Of a stretch of DNA of 64,000 nt, positions 8,744-18,984 are shown piece by piece. The stretch covers positions 932,380 to 996,379 of the forward strand of contig NZ_BBRF01000001.1 in NCBI RefSeq assembly GCF_000975135.1. Direction: 5' to 3'. Each line of letters opens with the position of its first letter. Within the stretch, counting starts at the first letter, position 1. Below the pieces are notes generated by a model. It was not told where the DNA came from. It did no database searches and saw nothing but the letters and a program-made list of their open reading frames with translations. Made by a program: the position numbers and the translations under genes. This DNA is from Demequina aurantiaca. Its GTDB lineage: Bacteria; Actinomycetota; Actinomycetes; Actinomycetales; Demequinaceae.

Positions 8744-10171
8744 TCAGTGCGTGCGTACCGATGGTCCGTCCTGGTCGGTGACAGCTGCGAGCGCGTGCAC
8801 GATGTTCTCGACCTGGGCTTTGGCGTCTCCAAAGAGCATCGCGGTGTTGTCTCGGAAGAACAGCGGGTTCTGCACGCCCGCGTAGCCGGTGGCCATCGAC
8901 CGCTTGAACACGACCACCTGCTTGGCGTCCCACACCTCCAGGACGGGCATGCCCGCGATGGGTGAGTGGGGGTCGTCCAGGGCGGCGGGGTTGACGGTGT
9001 CATTGGCGCCGATGACGAGCACGACGTCGGTGCTCGCAAAGTCGTCGTTGATCTCGTCCATCTCGAGCACGATGTCGTAGGGAACCTTGGCCTCCGCGAG
9101 AAGCACATTCATGTGTCCGGGGAGGCGACCAGCCACCGGGTGAACGCCAAACCGCACGTCCACGCCGGCGCCGCGCAAGCGCGCGACGAGGTCCGCGACC
9201 GGGTACTGCGCCTTGGCGACTGCCATGCCGTAACCAGGAGTGATGACGACTCGGCGCGCCTGCGAGAGCTGCTCCGCGACCTCGGCCGCGTGTGTCTCGT
9301 GGTGCTCGCCGTGCTCGCCGTCGGCTGCGACGACCGTCCCGCCCTCCGAGCCAAAGCCGCCCAGGATGACGGAGATGAACGACCGGTTCATCGCCTTGCA
9401 CATGATGTAGGACAGGATGGCTCCGGACGACCCCACCAATGCGCCGGTGACGATGAGCAGGTTGTTGTTGAGCACGAAGCCCGCCGCGGCGGCCGCCCAG
9501 CCGGAGTAGGAGTTCAGCATCGACACCACGACCGGCATGTCGCCGCCGCCAATCGACGCAACCAAGTGCCAGCCGAGCAGTAGCGCCATGAGCGTCATGA
9601 GGATCAAGGGCAGCAGCGACGGGCTGGCGAGGAACCAGGCGAGCAGACCGGCCGATGCGATGAGGGCGCCCAGATTGAGCAGGTTCCGTCCAGGCAGGGT
9701 CAGAGGCGCGGATTTGATGCGTGCGGACAGCTTCAGGTACGCGACGACGGACCCGGTGAACGTCACCGCGCCAATAAGGACGCCCAGGTAGACTTCCACG
9801 AGGTGGACCGCATCCGCGTGTGACTCGGTGAGGTACGAGTTGAAGCCAACGAGCACCGCCGCGAGGCCCACAAAGCTGTGCAGCATGGCGATCATCTCGG
9901 GCATCTGGGTCATTTCGACTCTGCGTGCACGCCAGGTGCCGACGGTCGCGCCGATTCCAAGCGCCAGGGCGATCAGCAGGAGTGTCACGAACCACTCACG
10001 CTGGCTCTGCTCGAGGCTCAGTAGCATGGTCGCCACCACGGCGAGTCCCATGCCAACCATGCCGAAGATGCTTCCCCGGCGGGCAGCATCGGGCCGGGAC
10101 AGGCCGGCGAGGCTCAGAACAAAGAGGATGGCCGCGAGCACGTACACGGCCTGCACGAAGGAAGTCATCAT
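8744..10171 (-). CDS. pntB: NAD(P) transhydrogenase subunit beta
   Basis: 475 aa integral membrane protein. The first ~290 residues hold about nine hydrophobic helices (domain II), and the remainder is the NADP(H)-binding domain III with [14 protein letters not shown] near 310 and [14 protein letters not shown] near 395. With PntA it couples hydride transfer from NADH to NADP+ to inward proton flow, supplying NADPH. The two genes lie one base apart (pntA stop 10173, pntB start 10171) and are co-translated. Length matches E. coli PntB. Confidence 0.96.
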   Translation of the reverse strand: MMTSFVQAVYVLAAILFVLSLAGLSRPDAARRGSIFGMVGMGLAVVATMLLSLEQSQREWFVTLLLIALALGIGATVGTWRARRVEMTQMPEMIAMLHSFVGLAAVLVGFNSYLTESHADAVHLVEVYLGVLIGAVTFTGSVVAYLKLSARIKSAPLTLPGRNLLNLGALIASAGLLAWFLASPSLLPLILMTLMALLLGWHLVASIGGGDMPVVVSMLNSYSGWAAAAAGFVLNNNLLIVTGALVGSSGAILSYIMCKAMNRSFISVILGGFGSEGGTVVAADGEHGEHHETHAAEVAEQLSQARRVVITPGYGMAVAKAQYPVADLVARLRGAGVDVRFGVHPVAGRLPGHMNVLLAEAKVPYDIVLEMDEINDDFASTDVVLVIGANDTVNPAALDDPHSPIAGMPVLEVWDAKQVVVFKRSMATGYAGVQNPLFFRDNTAMLFGDAKAQVENIVHALAAVTDQDGPSVRTH

Positions 10172-10172
10172 G

Positions 10173-11723
10173 TCAGGCGTCCTTCCTAAACATCCCGATC
10201 ATTCGGAATGCGACGAGGAAGCCACCGAAGATGTTGATGCTCGCCAGGGTGGCGGCCACGACCGCCAGGATCGTCACCCACCACTGGTCACTGCCGATCT
10301 GCAGCATGGCACCCACGAGGATGATCCCGGAGATCGCGTTGGTCTGGGCCATGAGCGGGGTGTGGAGCGAGTGACTCACGTTGGAGATCACGTAGTAGCC
10401 CACGAATACCGCCAGGATGAACACGGTGAAGTGGCCGAGGAAGGCGGGCGGTGAGAACGTGATCGCCAACATGAGCAGCACGGCGGCGAGGCCGTAGCCT
10501 ACGAGTTGCTTCTGGCCTTTGCGGCGCTTCGCCTCGGCGGTGACTCGGGCCTGCTCGACGGGGTCCACCTGTGTCGGCTCGTCCACCACGGGGGCGGCTG
10601 AGACCTGAACGGGCGGCGGCGGCCACAGGATGTCACCGGCGTTGACGACGGTCATTCCGCGCTGGACGACGTCCTCCATGTCGAGGGCGACCTGGCCGTC
10701 CTTGCCTGGGGTCAGTAACTTCATCAGGTTGACGATGTTGGTGCCGAAGAGCTGCGAGGTGTGCTGCGGCATGCGGCTGCTGAGGTCGGTGTAGCCGATG
10801 ATGATCACGCCGTTGTCAGTGACGATCTTCTCGCCAGGAACCGTCAATTCGCAGTTGCCGCCGGCGGGAGCAGCGAGGTCGACGATGACGCTGCCGGGCC
10901 GCATGCGCGCGACCATGTCTGCGGTGATGGTGGTGGGTGCGTGGCCGCGGATGAGCGCAGTGGTGATGATGGCGTCGGCCTTTGCGGACTCCTGCGCGTA
11001 CATGTGCGCAGTGAGTTCTTCCTGCTCCGCAGTGAGTTCACTCGCGTAGCCGTCGGCGCTTACTTCCTGCTGGGCGGACTTGGCCTGCACGAACTGTGCG
11101 CCCATGGACTCGATCTGCTCGCCCACCTCGCTGCGAACGTCGTATGCGCGCACCTGGGCGCCTAGGCTGCCGGCCGCGCCAATTGCGGCGAGGCCGGCCA
11201 CGCCACCGCCGATCACGAACACGTGTGCAGGGTTGGTCTTGCCCGCGGCGGTGACCTGACCGGTGAACATGCCGCCGTACTCCTCGGCGGCCTCGATCAC
11301 AGCGCGATAGCCGGCCACGTTCGACATGGTGCTGAGGACGTCGAGCGCCTGAGCCCGGGAGATGCGTGGCACCGCGTCGAGCGCCATGGCACTCGCGCCA
11401 CGCTCGGCCAGCGCGTCCAACAGTTCGGGGCGAGAAGCGGGAGACAGCATCGACACCAGCAACGCGCCCTGGGGCAACGTCTCGATCTCGTCCTCGGTGG
11501 GCGCGTTGACCTTGGTGATGACGTCGGACGTCCAGACGTCGTGAAAGTCGCCGATCGTTGCGCCGGCGTCGACGTAGGCGGAATCGGGGAAGCTCGCGGC
11601 CAGGCCGGCGGTCGTCTCCACCACTACCTCGTAGCCCAGGGCGGTGAGTTGGGCAACCGTCTTGGGGGATGCGGCAACCAACCGCTCGCCGGAGCGAGAC
11701 TCCTTGGGGACTCCGATGCGCAT
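10173..11723 (-). CDS. pntA: Re/Si-specific NAD(P)+ transhydrogenase subunit alpha
   Basis: 516 aa. Residues 1-380 are the alanine-dehydrogenase-like NAD(H) domain I, starting with the MRIGVPKES signature and carrying [12 protein letters not shown] near 170 as the Rossmann loop. Residues about 405-510 contain four hydrophobic helices of domain II. This is the proteobacterial-type full-length alpha subunit, not the split PntAA/PntAB form. It is first gene of the pntAB operon. Confidence 0.96.
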   Translation of the reverse strand: MRIGVPKESRSGERLVAASPKTVAQLTALGYEVVVETTAGLAASFPDSAYVDAGATIGDFHDVWTSDVITKVNAPTEDEIETLPQGALLVSMLSPASRPELLDALAERGASAMALDAVPRISRAQALDVLSTMSNVAGYRAVIEAAEEYGGMFTGQVTAAGKTNPAHVFVIGGGVAGLAAIGAAGSLGAQVRAYDVRSEVGEQIESMGAQFVQAKSAQQEVSADGYASELTAEQEELTAHMYAQESAKADAIITTALIRGHAPTTITADMVARMRPGSVIVDLAAPAGGNCELTVPGEKIVTDNGVIIIGYTDLSSRMPQHTSQLFGTNIVNLMKLLTPGKDGQVALDMEDVVQRGMTVVNAGDILWPPPPVQVSAAPVVDEPTQVDPVEQARVTAEAKRRKGQKQLVGYGLAAVLLMLAITFSPPAFLGHFTVFILAVFVGYYVISNVSHSLHTPLMAQTNAISGIILVGAMLQIGSDQWWVTILAVVAATLASINIFGGFLVAFRMIGMFRKDA

Positions 11724-11885
11724 CGTCTACTCCTCGGTTGGGGGCACTGCTCCGAGCCCAGTGTTGGGGTCCTCGGCGCGGTCAAGGGTCACACAAGCCA
11801 ATATAGGTGGAACTATGCGACCCACCGCGGGACCTTCTGCCCACTTGCCCAGCGGGAGCGTTCGAACCCGATAAACCTCGCAAGA

Positions 11886-11891
11886 TAGACT
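11886..11891 (+). promoter_or_regulatory. Putative -10 box of the teichoic-acid-type operon
   Basis: TAGACT fits the actinobacterial TANNNT -10 pattern and would start RNA near 11898, about 30 bases before the GTG at 11928. A weak -35 (TTCGAA, 11861-11866) is 19 bp upstream. It supports the shorter start of the first gene. Confidence 0.35.
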
Positions 11892-11927
11892 GTGCCGACT
11901 GCAGATTCCCCAGACTATGGAGTAATC

Positions 11928-12614
11928 GTGATTTCTCTGATCTTGCTCAACGGTGGGGTGGGTGCCCGTGCGCGCACCGCCGGACCAAAACAATTCGTGA
12001 AGATCAACGGCGTGCCGATCGTCGTCTATTCGTTGAAGGCCGCCGACGAGGTCGCTGAAATCACCGAGATTGTGCTCAACTTTCCTCCGGGGCACCGCGA
12101 CACTCTCGAGGCGTTGGTGCGCGACTACGCCATCCAGACCCCGGTCAAATATGCCGATGCTGGCCAGACGCGCCAGCAGTCTGTCGCTTTGCTTCTGGAT
12201 CAGGTCACCAACGACGACGTGCTGCTACACGAGAGCGCACGGCCGATCGTCACGGCCGACGATTTCCGCACGCTGATCAACTCGGATCACGCCAACGTGG
12301 GCTTCATGCGTGAAATCTCATTCACCGTTGCGCCTGTCGACCCCGACACGAGTCGCGTGACCGGTAGCCTCGAGCGCTCCCGTTTGCGCAACGTTCAGTT
12401 GCCGCAAAAGTTCAATCTCGATGATCTGCGTCGGGGCCACGAGTTTGCGAGCGCCTCCGGCACTCACTACACCGAGGACGCGACGATGTGCGCCGATGCT
12501 GGTATCGACGTGTTCTTTGTCGAAGGCTCGGAGCACAACCTGAAGGTCACCACGCCAGGCGACGTCAACCTCGCGACCATGCTGTTGCGCCGCGAGGGGG
12601 ACGAAAATGTCTAA
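11928..12614 (+). CDS. IspD/TarI-family cytidylyltransferase, probably making CDP-ribitol
   Basis: 228 aa. The nucleotide-binding loop NGGVGARA (residues 8-15) and K21-Q22-F23 are those of IspD/TarI enzymes, and the GTHYTEDA segment holds the conserved Thr/Asp near the active site. The GTG at 11928 has a GGAG ribosome site five bases upstream; an in-frame GTG at 11892 lacks one and sits on a likely -10 box. It overlaps the SDR gene by eight bases and is followed by a glycerophosphotransferase-like gene, so D-ribitol-5-phosphate is a more likely substrate than methylerythritol phosphate. IspD remains an alternative. Confidence 0.8.
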   Translation: MISLILLNGGVGARARTAGPKQFVKINGVPIVVYSLKAADEVAEITEIVLNFPPGHRDTLEALVRDYAIQTPVKYADAGQTRQQSVALLLDQVTNDDVLLHESARPIVTADDFRTLINSDHANVGFMREISFTVAPVDPDTSRVTGSLERSRLRNVQLPQKFNLDDLRRGHEFASASGTHYTEDATMCADAGIDVFFVEGSEHNLKVTTPGDVNLATMLLRREGDENV

Positions 12615-13314
12615 GACTGCTCTCATCACCGGTGCCTCCAAGGGCATCGGCCTGGAAACCGCCCACCGCCTTGCCGCATCCGACCTGGACATCACCACGG
12701 TCATCCTGATGGCTCGCCAGTCGGACGACTTCGACGCGAACTATGCGGCCCTCGAGGCCGAGGTAGGCGACGGCGTCACCCTGGTGCGCAGCATCGTGGA
12801 CGTGGGCGATCGCGACGCGCTCATTGTCGCCATCGGCGAGCTGTATGAGGCCCACGGCACCATCCACTACCTCGTGAACAATGCCGGGTATACCAACCCC
12901 GTGCCGATTCACCAGGTCGACTTCGCGGACTTCGAGCGCACCATGGCAGTCAACGTCTATGCGCCGTTCACCCTCGTACAGGAGCTCTTGCACCTCGGCA
13001 ACCGATTCGACGTCATCGTCAACATCGCCTCGACGGCCGGTATCAACGGCCGCTCGGGCTGGCTGACCTATTCAGCCTCCAAGGCAGCGGTCATCAACAT
13101 GTCCGAGGTCATGCGCGACGAGCTCAAGATCTACGGCACCCGCGTGGTGTGCCTCTCGCCCGGCCGCACCGCCACCGCGCTGCGCCGCGTGCTCGCCCCC
13201 GAGGAAGACCCGAGCACCATCATGCAGCCGCAACACGTGGCACAGGTGATCGAGACGATGCTCGGCCCCACAGGTCAGTACGTCGACCAGCAAAACGTCA
13301 TCGTCCGTCAGTAG
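12607..13314 (+). CDS. SDR-family reductase (candidate ribulose-5-phosphate reductase)
   Basis: 235 aa classical short-chain dehydrogenase: TGASKGIG (8-15), NNAG (91-94), catalytic Ser142, Tyr155 and Lys159 (YSASK). It uses NAD(P)H. Its start lies inside the preceding cytidylyltransferase gene, so the pair is tightly coupled. In Haemophilus influenzae Acs1/Bcs1 an IspD-like domain is fused to an SDR domain that reduces ribulose 5-phosphate to ribitol 5-phosphate before CDP transfer. The gene pair here is arranged like that protein cut in two, which is the basis for the proposed substrate; it is an inference. Confidence 0.85.
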   Translation: MSKTALITGASKGIGLETAHRLAASDLDITTVILMARQSDDFDANYAALEAEVGDGVTLVRSIVDVGDRDALIVAIGELYEAHGTIHYLVNNAGYTNPVPIHQVDFADFERTMAVNVYAPFTLVQELLHLGNRFDVIVNIASTAGINGRSGWLTYSASKAAVINMSEVMRDELKIYGTRVVCLSPGRTATALRRVLAPEEDPSTIMQPQHVAQVIETMLGPTGQYVDQQNVIVRQ

Positions 13315-13320
13315 TCGCCG

Positions 13321-15039
13321 GTGTTTGGTTCGCTGACTTCCCTCGTGAAGCCGCGGCGCGTGGCTCCGCTCGTCATGGGCGGCGTTGTCGTTGTCGCGGC
13401 CGCCATCGACGCGGAATGGCTCGATTGGGCCGTGATCGCCCTCGTCGTGCTGCTCATTGCGACGTCTCTGGCGACCCCTGTGTCCAAGCGGATGCACTCG
13501 CGCTTCCCCAATATCGGTCCGGTGGGCCGCCTGGCTGCTGGCGCCGCAGACGGCGCGGCGGCGAAGTGGTTCGCCCTGGGCGCGCTCGCGGTGTATGCCG
13601 AGCGTGAAGGCGGTGACCTGTCATGGCAAGCTGCTGCGATCGTCGCCGTGGGCGTCGCCGCGGTGGCATTGGCCACCGTGGCACTGAAGCCGGCGACCCG
13701 CGGTGACCTGCGGCTCAACCTCGATTCGGTACGTGTCTCTCGATCCCTTCCGTGGGCGCTTGCCGCGCTGTCGCTGTCCGCCAGCTCGTCCATCCTGGCG
13801 CTCGGCACGTGGCCCGGCATTCCCGCACGGATTCTCGCGACCATCGCGGCGGTGCTGTTCCTCCTGGGGGCCTTCTATGTGCTGCGGCGCATCGTCAATC
13901 GGAATGTTTACCGCGAGCGCACTCGACTGCGTATTGAGGGTATCGGCGCACGTTTCGCGATTCATATCTCGGGCCCAGCCAACTCCTCGTACCAGCTCAA
14001 CACGTGGTTGCCCCTCTTCGACAAGCTTGACGAGCGCTTTGTCATCATGGTGCGCGAGGAGTCGCTGTACGCGGAGATCTGCGAGCTCACGGATCAACCG
14101 GTGGTCTACTCCAGTACCCTGCGTGCCGTCGATGACGTGTTAGCCATGGGAATCGGCACGGTGTTCTACGTGAATAACGCCGCCGCCAATACGCACCTGA
14201 TTCGCCGCGGTCAACTTCACCACGTCCAGCTGCTGCACGGAGACAGCGACAAGCCGTCCAGCCGAAACCCGGTGAGCGCGATGTACGACGAGTTGTTCGT
14301 CGCGGGCCAGGCAGCAATCGATCGTTACTGGGACAACGGGATCGAGATCCCGCGCAACAAGTTCCGTATTGTGGGCCGCCCGCAAGTGGCAGAGATCTCC
14401 GGTCCCATGCCCGTGACCGGACCCAAGACTGTGGTGTACGCGCCCACATGGAATGGCTTTTTCAACGATGCCAATTACTCGTCGCTACCCCGCGGAGTCG
14501 AGATCGTGACGGCGCTGCTCGACCAGGGTGCCACCGTGATCTTCAGGGAGCACCCGTACTCGAACAAGTCGGCCGAGCTCGCGCAGAATGTTCAAGAGAT
14601 TCAGGACCTGCTGGCGGCCGATGCCGCCGCGACGGGTCGTGCGCATCGCTTTGGCCCTCAGATGTTTGCGGAGATGACGCTCGTCGACTGCTTCAACGCG
14701 TCCGACGCCGCAGTCACTGACATCTCTGCGGTCCCGATTGACTATCTCTTCAGCGCCAAACCCATCGCGATCATGGAGATGCGCCCCGATGTGTTGGTAC
14801 GCATTGACGGCCGGCCCACTCTCGCATCGGCGTCCTACATCGCCCAGCCTGACGACGACGTGGCCCCGTGGATCGCACGCCTCCTTGCGGACAAGGAACT
14901 ACCGGGCGAGCGCGAAGCGGCGCGCGAGTACTACTTGGGGCCCTTCGGCCACGAGGGCTACGAGGCGCACTTTGTCGATGCGTTGCACGAGGTCATTCAG
15001 AACCACGAGTTCGTGGGCGAACTCGACCTCGAGTCGTAG
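13321..15039 (+). CDS. CDP-glycerol glycerophosphotransferase-family membrane protein (TagF/TarL-like)
   Basis: 572 aa, GTG start. The N-terminal ~190 residues contain five or six hydrophobic helices, unlike the soluble Bacillus enzymes. The rest is the polymerase fold: HHVQLLHGDSDKP corresponds to the catalytic His region of TagF, VVYAPTWNGFF and FREHPYS to the nucleotide-binding strands, and ASDAAVTDISAVPIDYLF to the D-x-x-x-T-D-x-S-S motif. It should add polyol-phosphate units from CDP-alcohol to a wall polymer. It is the last gene of the operon, seven bases after the SDR stop. Confidence 0.85.
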   Translation: MFGSLTSLVKPRRVAPLVMGGVVVVAAAIDAEWLDWAVIALVVLLIATSLATPVSKRMHSRFPNIGPVGRLAAGAADGAAAKWFALGALAVYAEREGGDLSWQAAAIVAVGVAAVALATVALKPATRGDLRLNLDSVRVSRSLPWALAALSLSASSSILALGTWPGIPARILATIAAVLFLLGAFYVLRRIVNRNVYRERTRLRIEGIGARFAIHISGPANSSYQLNTWLPLFDKLDERFVIMVREESLYAEICELTDQPVVYSSTLRAVDDVLAMGIGTVFYVNNAAANTHLIRRGQLHHVQLLHGDSDKPSSRNPVSAMYDELFVAGQAAIDRYWDNGIEIPRNKFRIVGRPQVAEISGPMPVTGPKTVVYAPTWNGFFNDANYSSLPRGVEIVTALLDQGATVIFREHPYSNKSAELAQNVQEIQDLLAADAAATGRAHRFGPQMFAEMTLVDCFNASDAAVTDISAVPIDYLFSAKPIAIMEMRPDVLVRIDGRPTLASASYIAQPDDDVAPWIARLLADKELPGEREAAREYYLGPFGHEGYEAHFVDALHEVIQNHEFVGELDLES

Positions 15040-15042
15040 CGC

Positions 15043-15891
15043 TTAGTCCTGGCTGAGTTCCACGCCGAGCGCTCGTGAGCGAGCCACTGCGGCATTCGCG
15101 CCAGCGGCAACTACGCCCTGCAAGCCGGCGTTCTCCATGGCCTCGAGCGCCGCAATCGTGATTCCCTTGGGGGAACTGACGCGCCTACGTAGTTCCTGTG
15201 GCTCGTCGCCCGTCTCCTGGAGGAGATGTGCGGCGCCAATGAAGGTCTGGGCAGCGAGTGCGACGGCGAGCTCTCGGTCGAGTCCCTGAGCCACGCCCGC
15301 CTCGGTGAGTGCCTCGACCATTGCGTAGAAATATGCGGGTCCCGAGCCGGACACTGAGGACAGCGCATCCATCTGTGCCTCCTCGATGCCCACCACCATG
15401 CCGGTGGCGCTGAGCATTCCGGCGACGAGGTCCAGGTGAGCCTGGTCAGCGTGCGCGCCGGCGGCAATGCCGGTCACTCCGCGGGCCACGATCGACGGAG
15501 TATTGGGCATCGCGCGTACCACCGGCGTGCCCTCGGGCAGGCGCTGCTCGTAGTACTCGCAGGACAGTCCGGCAGCAACGGTGATGACGAGTGCGCCGTC
15601 GCGGAGGTTGTCCGCGATGTCGCCCATAATGTCGCCCGCCTGCTGAGGCTTGACGGCGATGACCACGATGTCGGCACCGTCGACCGCGGGGGCGATCTCC
15701 TGGGTGGTATCGATGCCGTGCGCCTCCTGTAGTGCTGCGGCGCGCACCGAACCGCGGTCGGCGACGACGATCTTGTCCGCCGGCCAGCCGGCCACGCGCA
15801 GTGCGGTGATGATGGTGCCGCCCATGACGCCGCCGCCAAGAATGGCAATCCGGGGTGCGTTGGGCGCGGTGTTGGTCGCAGTGTCGCTCAT
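15043..15891 (-). CDS. proC: Pyrroline-5-carboxylate reductase
   Basis: 282 aa. It reduces 1-pyrroline-5-carboxylate to proline with NAD(P)H. The Rossmann loop AILGGGVMGGTI is near residues 15-26, and the C-terminal signature region SSVSGSGPAYFYAMVEAL is near 170. The length is slightly above the family norm because of a short N-terminal extension. The gene is convergent with the teichoic-acid-type operon, with three bases between stops. Confidence 0.95.
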   Translation of the reverse strand: MSDTATNTAPNAPRIAILGGGVMGGTIITALRVAGWPADKIVVADRGSVRAAALQEAHGIDTTQEIAPAVDGADIVVIAVKPQQAGDIMGDIADNLRDGALVITVAAGLSCEYYEQRLPEGTPVVRAMPNTPSIVARGVTGIAAGAHADQAHLDLVAGMLSATGMVVGIEEAQMDALSSVSGSGPAYFYAMVEALTEAGVAQGLDRELAVALAAQTFIGAAHLLQETGDEPQELRRRVSSPKGITIAALEAMENAGLQGVVAAGANAAVARSRALGVELSQD

Positions 15892-15914
15892 AGCAACCAG
15901 GCTACCCGCGCTGG

Positions 15915-17501
15915 CTAGAAACCAAACCCATCAACAAAGCCGGCCACAGCATCGGCGGGACCTACGGCGGTGAAGACCGCGGTGCCGTTGATCCACAGGA
16001 TCGTGGAGTCCGCGCCATTGGCGATCGTGACCTGGCTGCCAACCTCGGCGCCATCGACCACGACGGGTTCGGGGTCGGTGCCGCCCACATTCAGAGCCTC
16101 GAAGGTCGTCTGCGCTGCACCCACGTCGTAGTGCTGCCACGCGGTGACGACAATCTCGATGGTGCCATCCGAGTAGGTCAGCGTGTCGCTCTCCGCGACG
16201 CCACTCTCGTCGGGCCCCTCGTCCGGATCCGCGAGGGTCGCGACCGAGTTCGTCAGCGCGTACGCACCCACCGTCGTGGGCATGGCCGCGAGGAAGTCGG
16301 AGGGATCCGTGGGGGCCACGGGTTCGATGGTGGGGGTGGCCTCCGTCGTCACCGTCACCTCGACGGGTTCCATCGGTTCGGACGACTTGAAGAAGAGTGC
16401 CCACACCGCGACGCCGACTCCCAGCAACACCACGATTCCGGCAATAATGAGGAACGCCGGAGACTTCCAGATCGGTCCGGATCCATCGCTGCCATCGTCA
16501 TCACCACTGACAGGCGGGACCACGGGGAGTCCACTGTCGCCATCGTCCTCACCAGTTTCTGGCTCCGGCTCCTCGGCAGATTCTGCTTGGGCGGATGGAT
16601 CCTCGTCGGGATCTGGGGATACTGCCGTGGTGTCGGCGTCGGTGGGGGTTGGCCCATCGGTGATGGGCTCCGTCTGGGGGTTCGGCTGGTCGCCCGCTGT
16701 TCCCTCTGCTGGCATGTCTGTCGTGGCGTCGTCGTCGTGTGATGCGGTAGCCATGGTGTCCTCCGGAGTGGATGCAGTAGGGGTTTCGTGAGACGTCTGG
16801 GACTCGAGATCCTGGGGCACGACGATGGGCGTAGGCACGGACGGCGGCGCGGCAACTGCCGGCTCGTAGGCGGGCTCATTGGATTCCACCAGAGTCGTGT
16901 GCGCGAGAGGCGATTCGGCATCCTCCACATCGCCGGCCGGGGAGGGCTCGTAGAGCGGAACGAATGCCGGTTCGTCGTCAAAGGTGGGGAGCTCGCCGAT
17001 CGCCAACAGGGTGGCAGCGGAAGGTGCCAGCTTGCGCACGGTGCCAGTTCGAGGAGCCGGGGGCTCGGTTGGCGCTGTCGTGGAGACGTCCGCAGCGACG
17101 CTGTCCTCGTTGGGCTGCGCAGTCTCGATTCCCGCCCCGGGTGTGAACGGGGCGAGGTATGGCGAGGTCGCGGCGGGGCCGGCCGATGCATCGTCCCTGC
17201 TGGGGGCATTGACAGCGATTTCGGTCGTGACGGCGGCCGTGGGAAACGTCTCCGCGGCATCGGGCAGCGTGACGGCCGGGACTAGTTCGGCGGCGTCCGC
17301 ATCGATGGGCGTGGGCACTCCGGTGCGCTTAGCGACGCTAGGGAGGGGTGGCTTCACGGGGGTGAGGCCGTGTGCATCTGAGATGGATCGCGGTTGCTCA
17401 CCCGAGTCCTCGTCCGATGCTTGCCGAGCGGCGGGCTCCTCGCCCGGGGAGACGCGGTGCCACGGCGAAGCGCGACGGGGCGTCTCGGACTCGGTTGACA
17501 T
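15915..17501 (-). CDS. Single-span membrane protein with long Pro/Thr/acidic cytoplasmic part, unknown function
   Basis: 528 aa. Residues 1-345 are low-complexity and rich in Pro, Thr, Ala, Asp and Glu with no visible domain. One hydrophobic helix (about 348-371) follows, then a Thr/Pro linker and a C-terminal ~120-residue extracytoplasmic domain whose alternating strands end in VDGFGF. Lack of a signal sequence and the position of the helix suggest N-in, C-out. I do not recognise the family. It is divergent from radA and lies 23 bp upstream of the proC start on the same strand, so the two may be cotranscribed. Confidence 0.7.
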   Translation of the reverse strand: MSTESETPRRASPWHRVSPGEEPAARQASDEDSGEQPRSISDAHGLTPVKPPLPSVAKRTGVPTPIDADAAELVPAVTLPDAAETFPTAAVTTEIAVNAPSRDDASAGPAATSPYLAPFTPGAGIETAQPNEDSVAADVSTTAPTEPPAPRTGTVRKLAPSAATLLAIGELPTFDDEPAFVPLYEPSPAGDVEDAESPLAHTTLVESNEPAYEPAVAAPPSVPTPIVVPQDLESQTSHETPTASTPEDTMATASHDDDATTDMPAEGTAGDQPNPQTEPITDGPTPTDADTTAVSPDPDEDPSAQAESAEEPEPETGEDDGDSGLPVVPPVSGDDDGSDGSGPIWKSPAFLIIAGIVVLLGVGVAVWALFFKSSEPMEPVEVTVTTEATPTIEPVAPTDPSDFLAAMPTTVGAYALTNSVATLADPDEGPDESGVAESDTLTYSDGTIEIVVTAWQHYDVGAAQTTFEALNVGGTDPEPVVVDGAEVGSQVTIANGADSTILWINGTAVFTAVGPADAVAGFVDGFGF

Positions 17502-17583
17502 AGCGCCAGCCTACGGCGAAAACTGCCGAGTTGACCTCGTTCCTTGCCGGTGTGTGTCTGATCCCTCGGCTACCGTGAACCCC

Positions 17584-18969
17584 ATGGCAACCAGCACCCG
17601 CAAGTCCACTCCGGCCTACCGCTGCACCGAGTGCGGCTGGATGGCCGTGAAGTGGGTGGGACGCTGCGGCGAGTGCCAAGCGTGGGGAACTGTCGTGGAA
17701 AACGGGTCGACCCCGTCGGGGCCCGCCACCAAAGCCACCGCCGCCTCTCAGCCGGCCGTGCCCATCTCCCAGGTGTCGGAGGCTGCCTCCGAGCGGCTGC
17801 CCACCGGCGTGGGGGAGTTTGACCGCGTCCTGGGTGGAGGCCTCGTGCCAGGAGCAGTCATTTTGCTCGCGGGAGAGCCCGGTGTCGGCAAGTCGACTCT
17901 GCTGCTCGATGTCGCCGCCCGCGCCGCACGCAGCGGACGCACAGTGCTCTATGTCACTGGCGAGGAGTCGGCCGGCCAGGTGCGACTGCGGGCCGAGCGC
18001 ATCGGTGCCTTGGAGCCCAATCTGTTGTTGGCCGCGGAGACTGACCTTGGTGCAGTGCTCGCGCACTTGGACGCCCAGCAGCCGGACTTGGTGATGGTGG
18101 ACTCGATTCAGACCATCGCCTCGGCTCAGATTGAGGGCACTCCGGGAGGCGTGGGCCAGGTCCGCGAGGTCGCGTCCGCGCTCATTCAGGCGGCCAAGAC
18201 ACGCGGGTTCCCGATGGTGCTCGTGGGCCACGTCACCAAGGATGGATCCGTCGCGGGACCGCGCATTGTGGAGCACTTGGTCGACGTCGTGTGTCAGTTC
18301 GAGGGCGAGCAGCACTCCCAACTGCGGCTGTTGCGCGCCATCAAGAATCGCTTCGGCTCCGTGGACGAGGTGGGCTGCTTCCAGCTAGTCGATGCTGGGA
18401 TCGAGGGAGTGAGTGACCCTTCCGGCCTATTTCTCTCTCGCGAAACCACGCCGGTGCCGGGCACCTGCGCCACCATCACGATCGATGGCAAGCGACCGCT
18501 ACCAGCGGAGATCCAAGCTCTGGTGGCCCCGAGTGCCCTGGCAAACCCCCGCCGGGCAACGTCGGGGATGGACTCGTCGCGGGTCTCGATGATTCTGGCG
18601 GTGCTGCATCGGCGCGTCGGCGTCGCCGTCGCGGCGGACGACGTTTATGTGTCGACCATCGGAGGTGCGCGGGTGACCGAACCCGCAGCGGACGTGGCGC
18701 TGGCCCTCGCCCTAGCATCGGCGCGCTCCGACCGACCGGTGCGTGACGGCTGGGTGGCCGTGGGAGAGGTAGCACTGTCCGGCGCCCTCCGGCCAGTGTC
18801 GGGCACGGCGCAACGCGTGGCCGAGGCCGCTCGGCTCGGGTTCACCGACATCGTGGTGCCGACGTCGACCGGTGGCTCGTCGCGAGACAAGTCACCCGTG
18901 AGTATCAGGGTTCATCACGCGTCGACGCTTGCCGAGGCGGTGTCCCTCGCGCTTCCCGCCAGCAGTTAG
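17584..18969 (+). CDS. radA: DNA repair protein RadA (branch-migration ATPase)
   Basis: 461 aa. An N-terminal zinc finger has Cys14, Cys17, Cys28 and Cys31; the RecA-like core has Walker A GEPGVGKST (97-105), the KNRFG motif characteristic of RadA and a Lon-protease-like C-terminal domain (from about 330). It promotes branch migration during recombination. The start is the ATG at 17584 right before the zinc finger; the frame is open much further upstream but that stretch overlaps the divergent gene. A single-copy housekeeping gene. Confidence 0.96.
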   Translation: MATSTRKSTPAYRCTECGWMAVKWVGRCGECQAWGTVVENGSTPSGPATKATAASQPAVPISQVSEAASERLPTGVGEFDRVLGGGLVPGAVILLAGEPGVGKSTLLLDVAARAARSGRTVLYVTGEESAGQVRLRAERIGALEPNLLLAAETDLGAVLAHLDAQQPDLVMVDSIQTIASAQIEGTPGGVGQVREVASALIQAAKTRGFPMVLVGHVTKDGSVAGPRIVEHLVDVVCQFEGEQHSQLRLLRAIKNRFGSVDEVGCFQLVDAGIEGVSDPSGLFLSRETTPVPGTCATITIDGKRPLPAEIQALVAPSALANPRRATSGMDSSRVSMILAVLHRRVGVAVAADDVYVSTIGGARVTEPAADVALALALASARSDRPVRDGWVAVGEVALSGALRPVSGTAQRVAEAARLGFTDIVVPTSTGGSSRDKSPVSIRVHHASTLAEAVSLALPASS

Positions 18970-18984
18970 CGGTTGGCCGCGGAG

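Noticed and set aside
9000-9995. 331-codon minus-strand frame inside pntB
   Set aside because: Out-of-frame shadow of pntB, which is a full-length recognisable protein.
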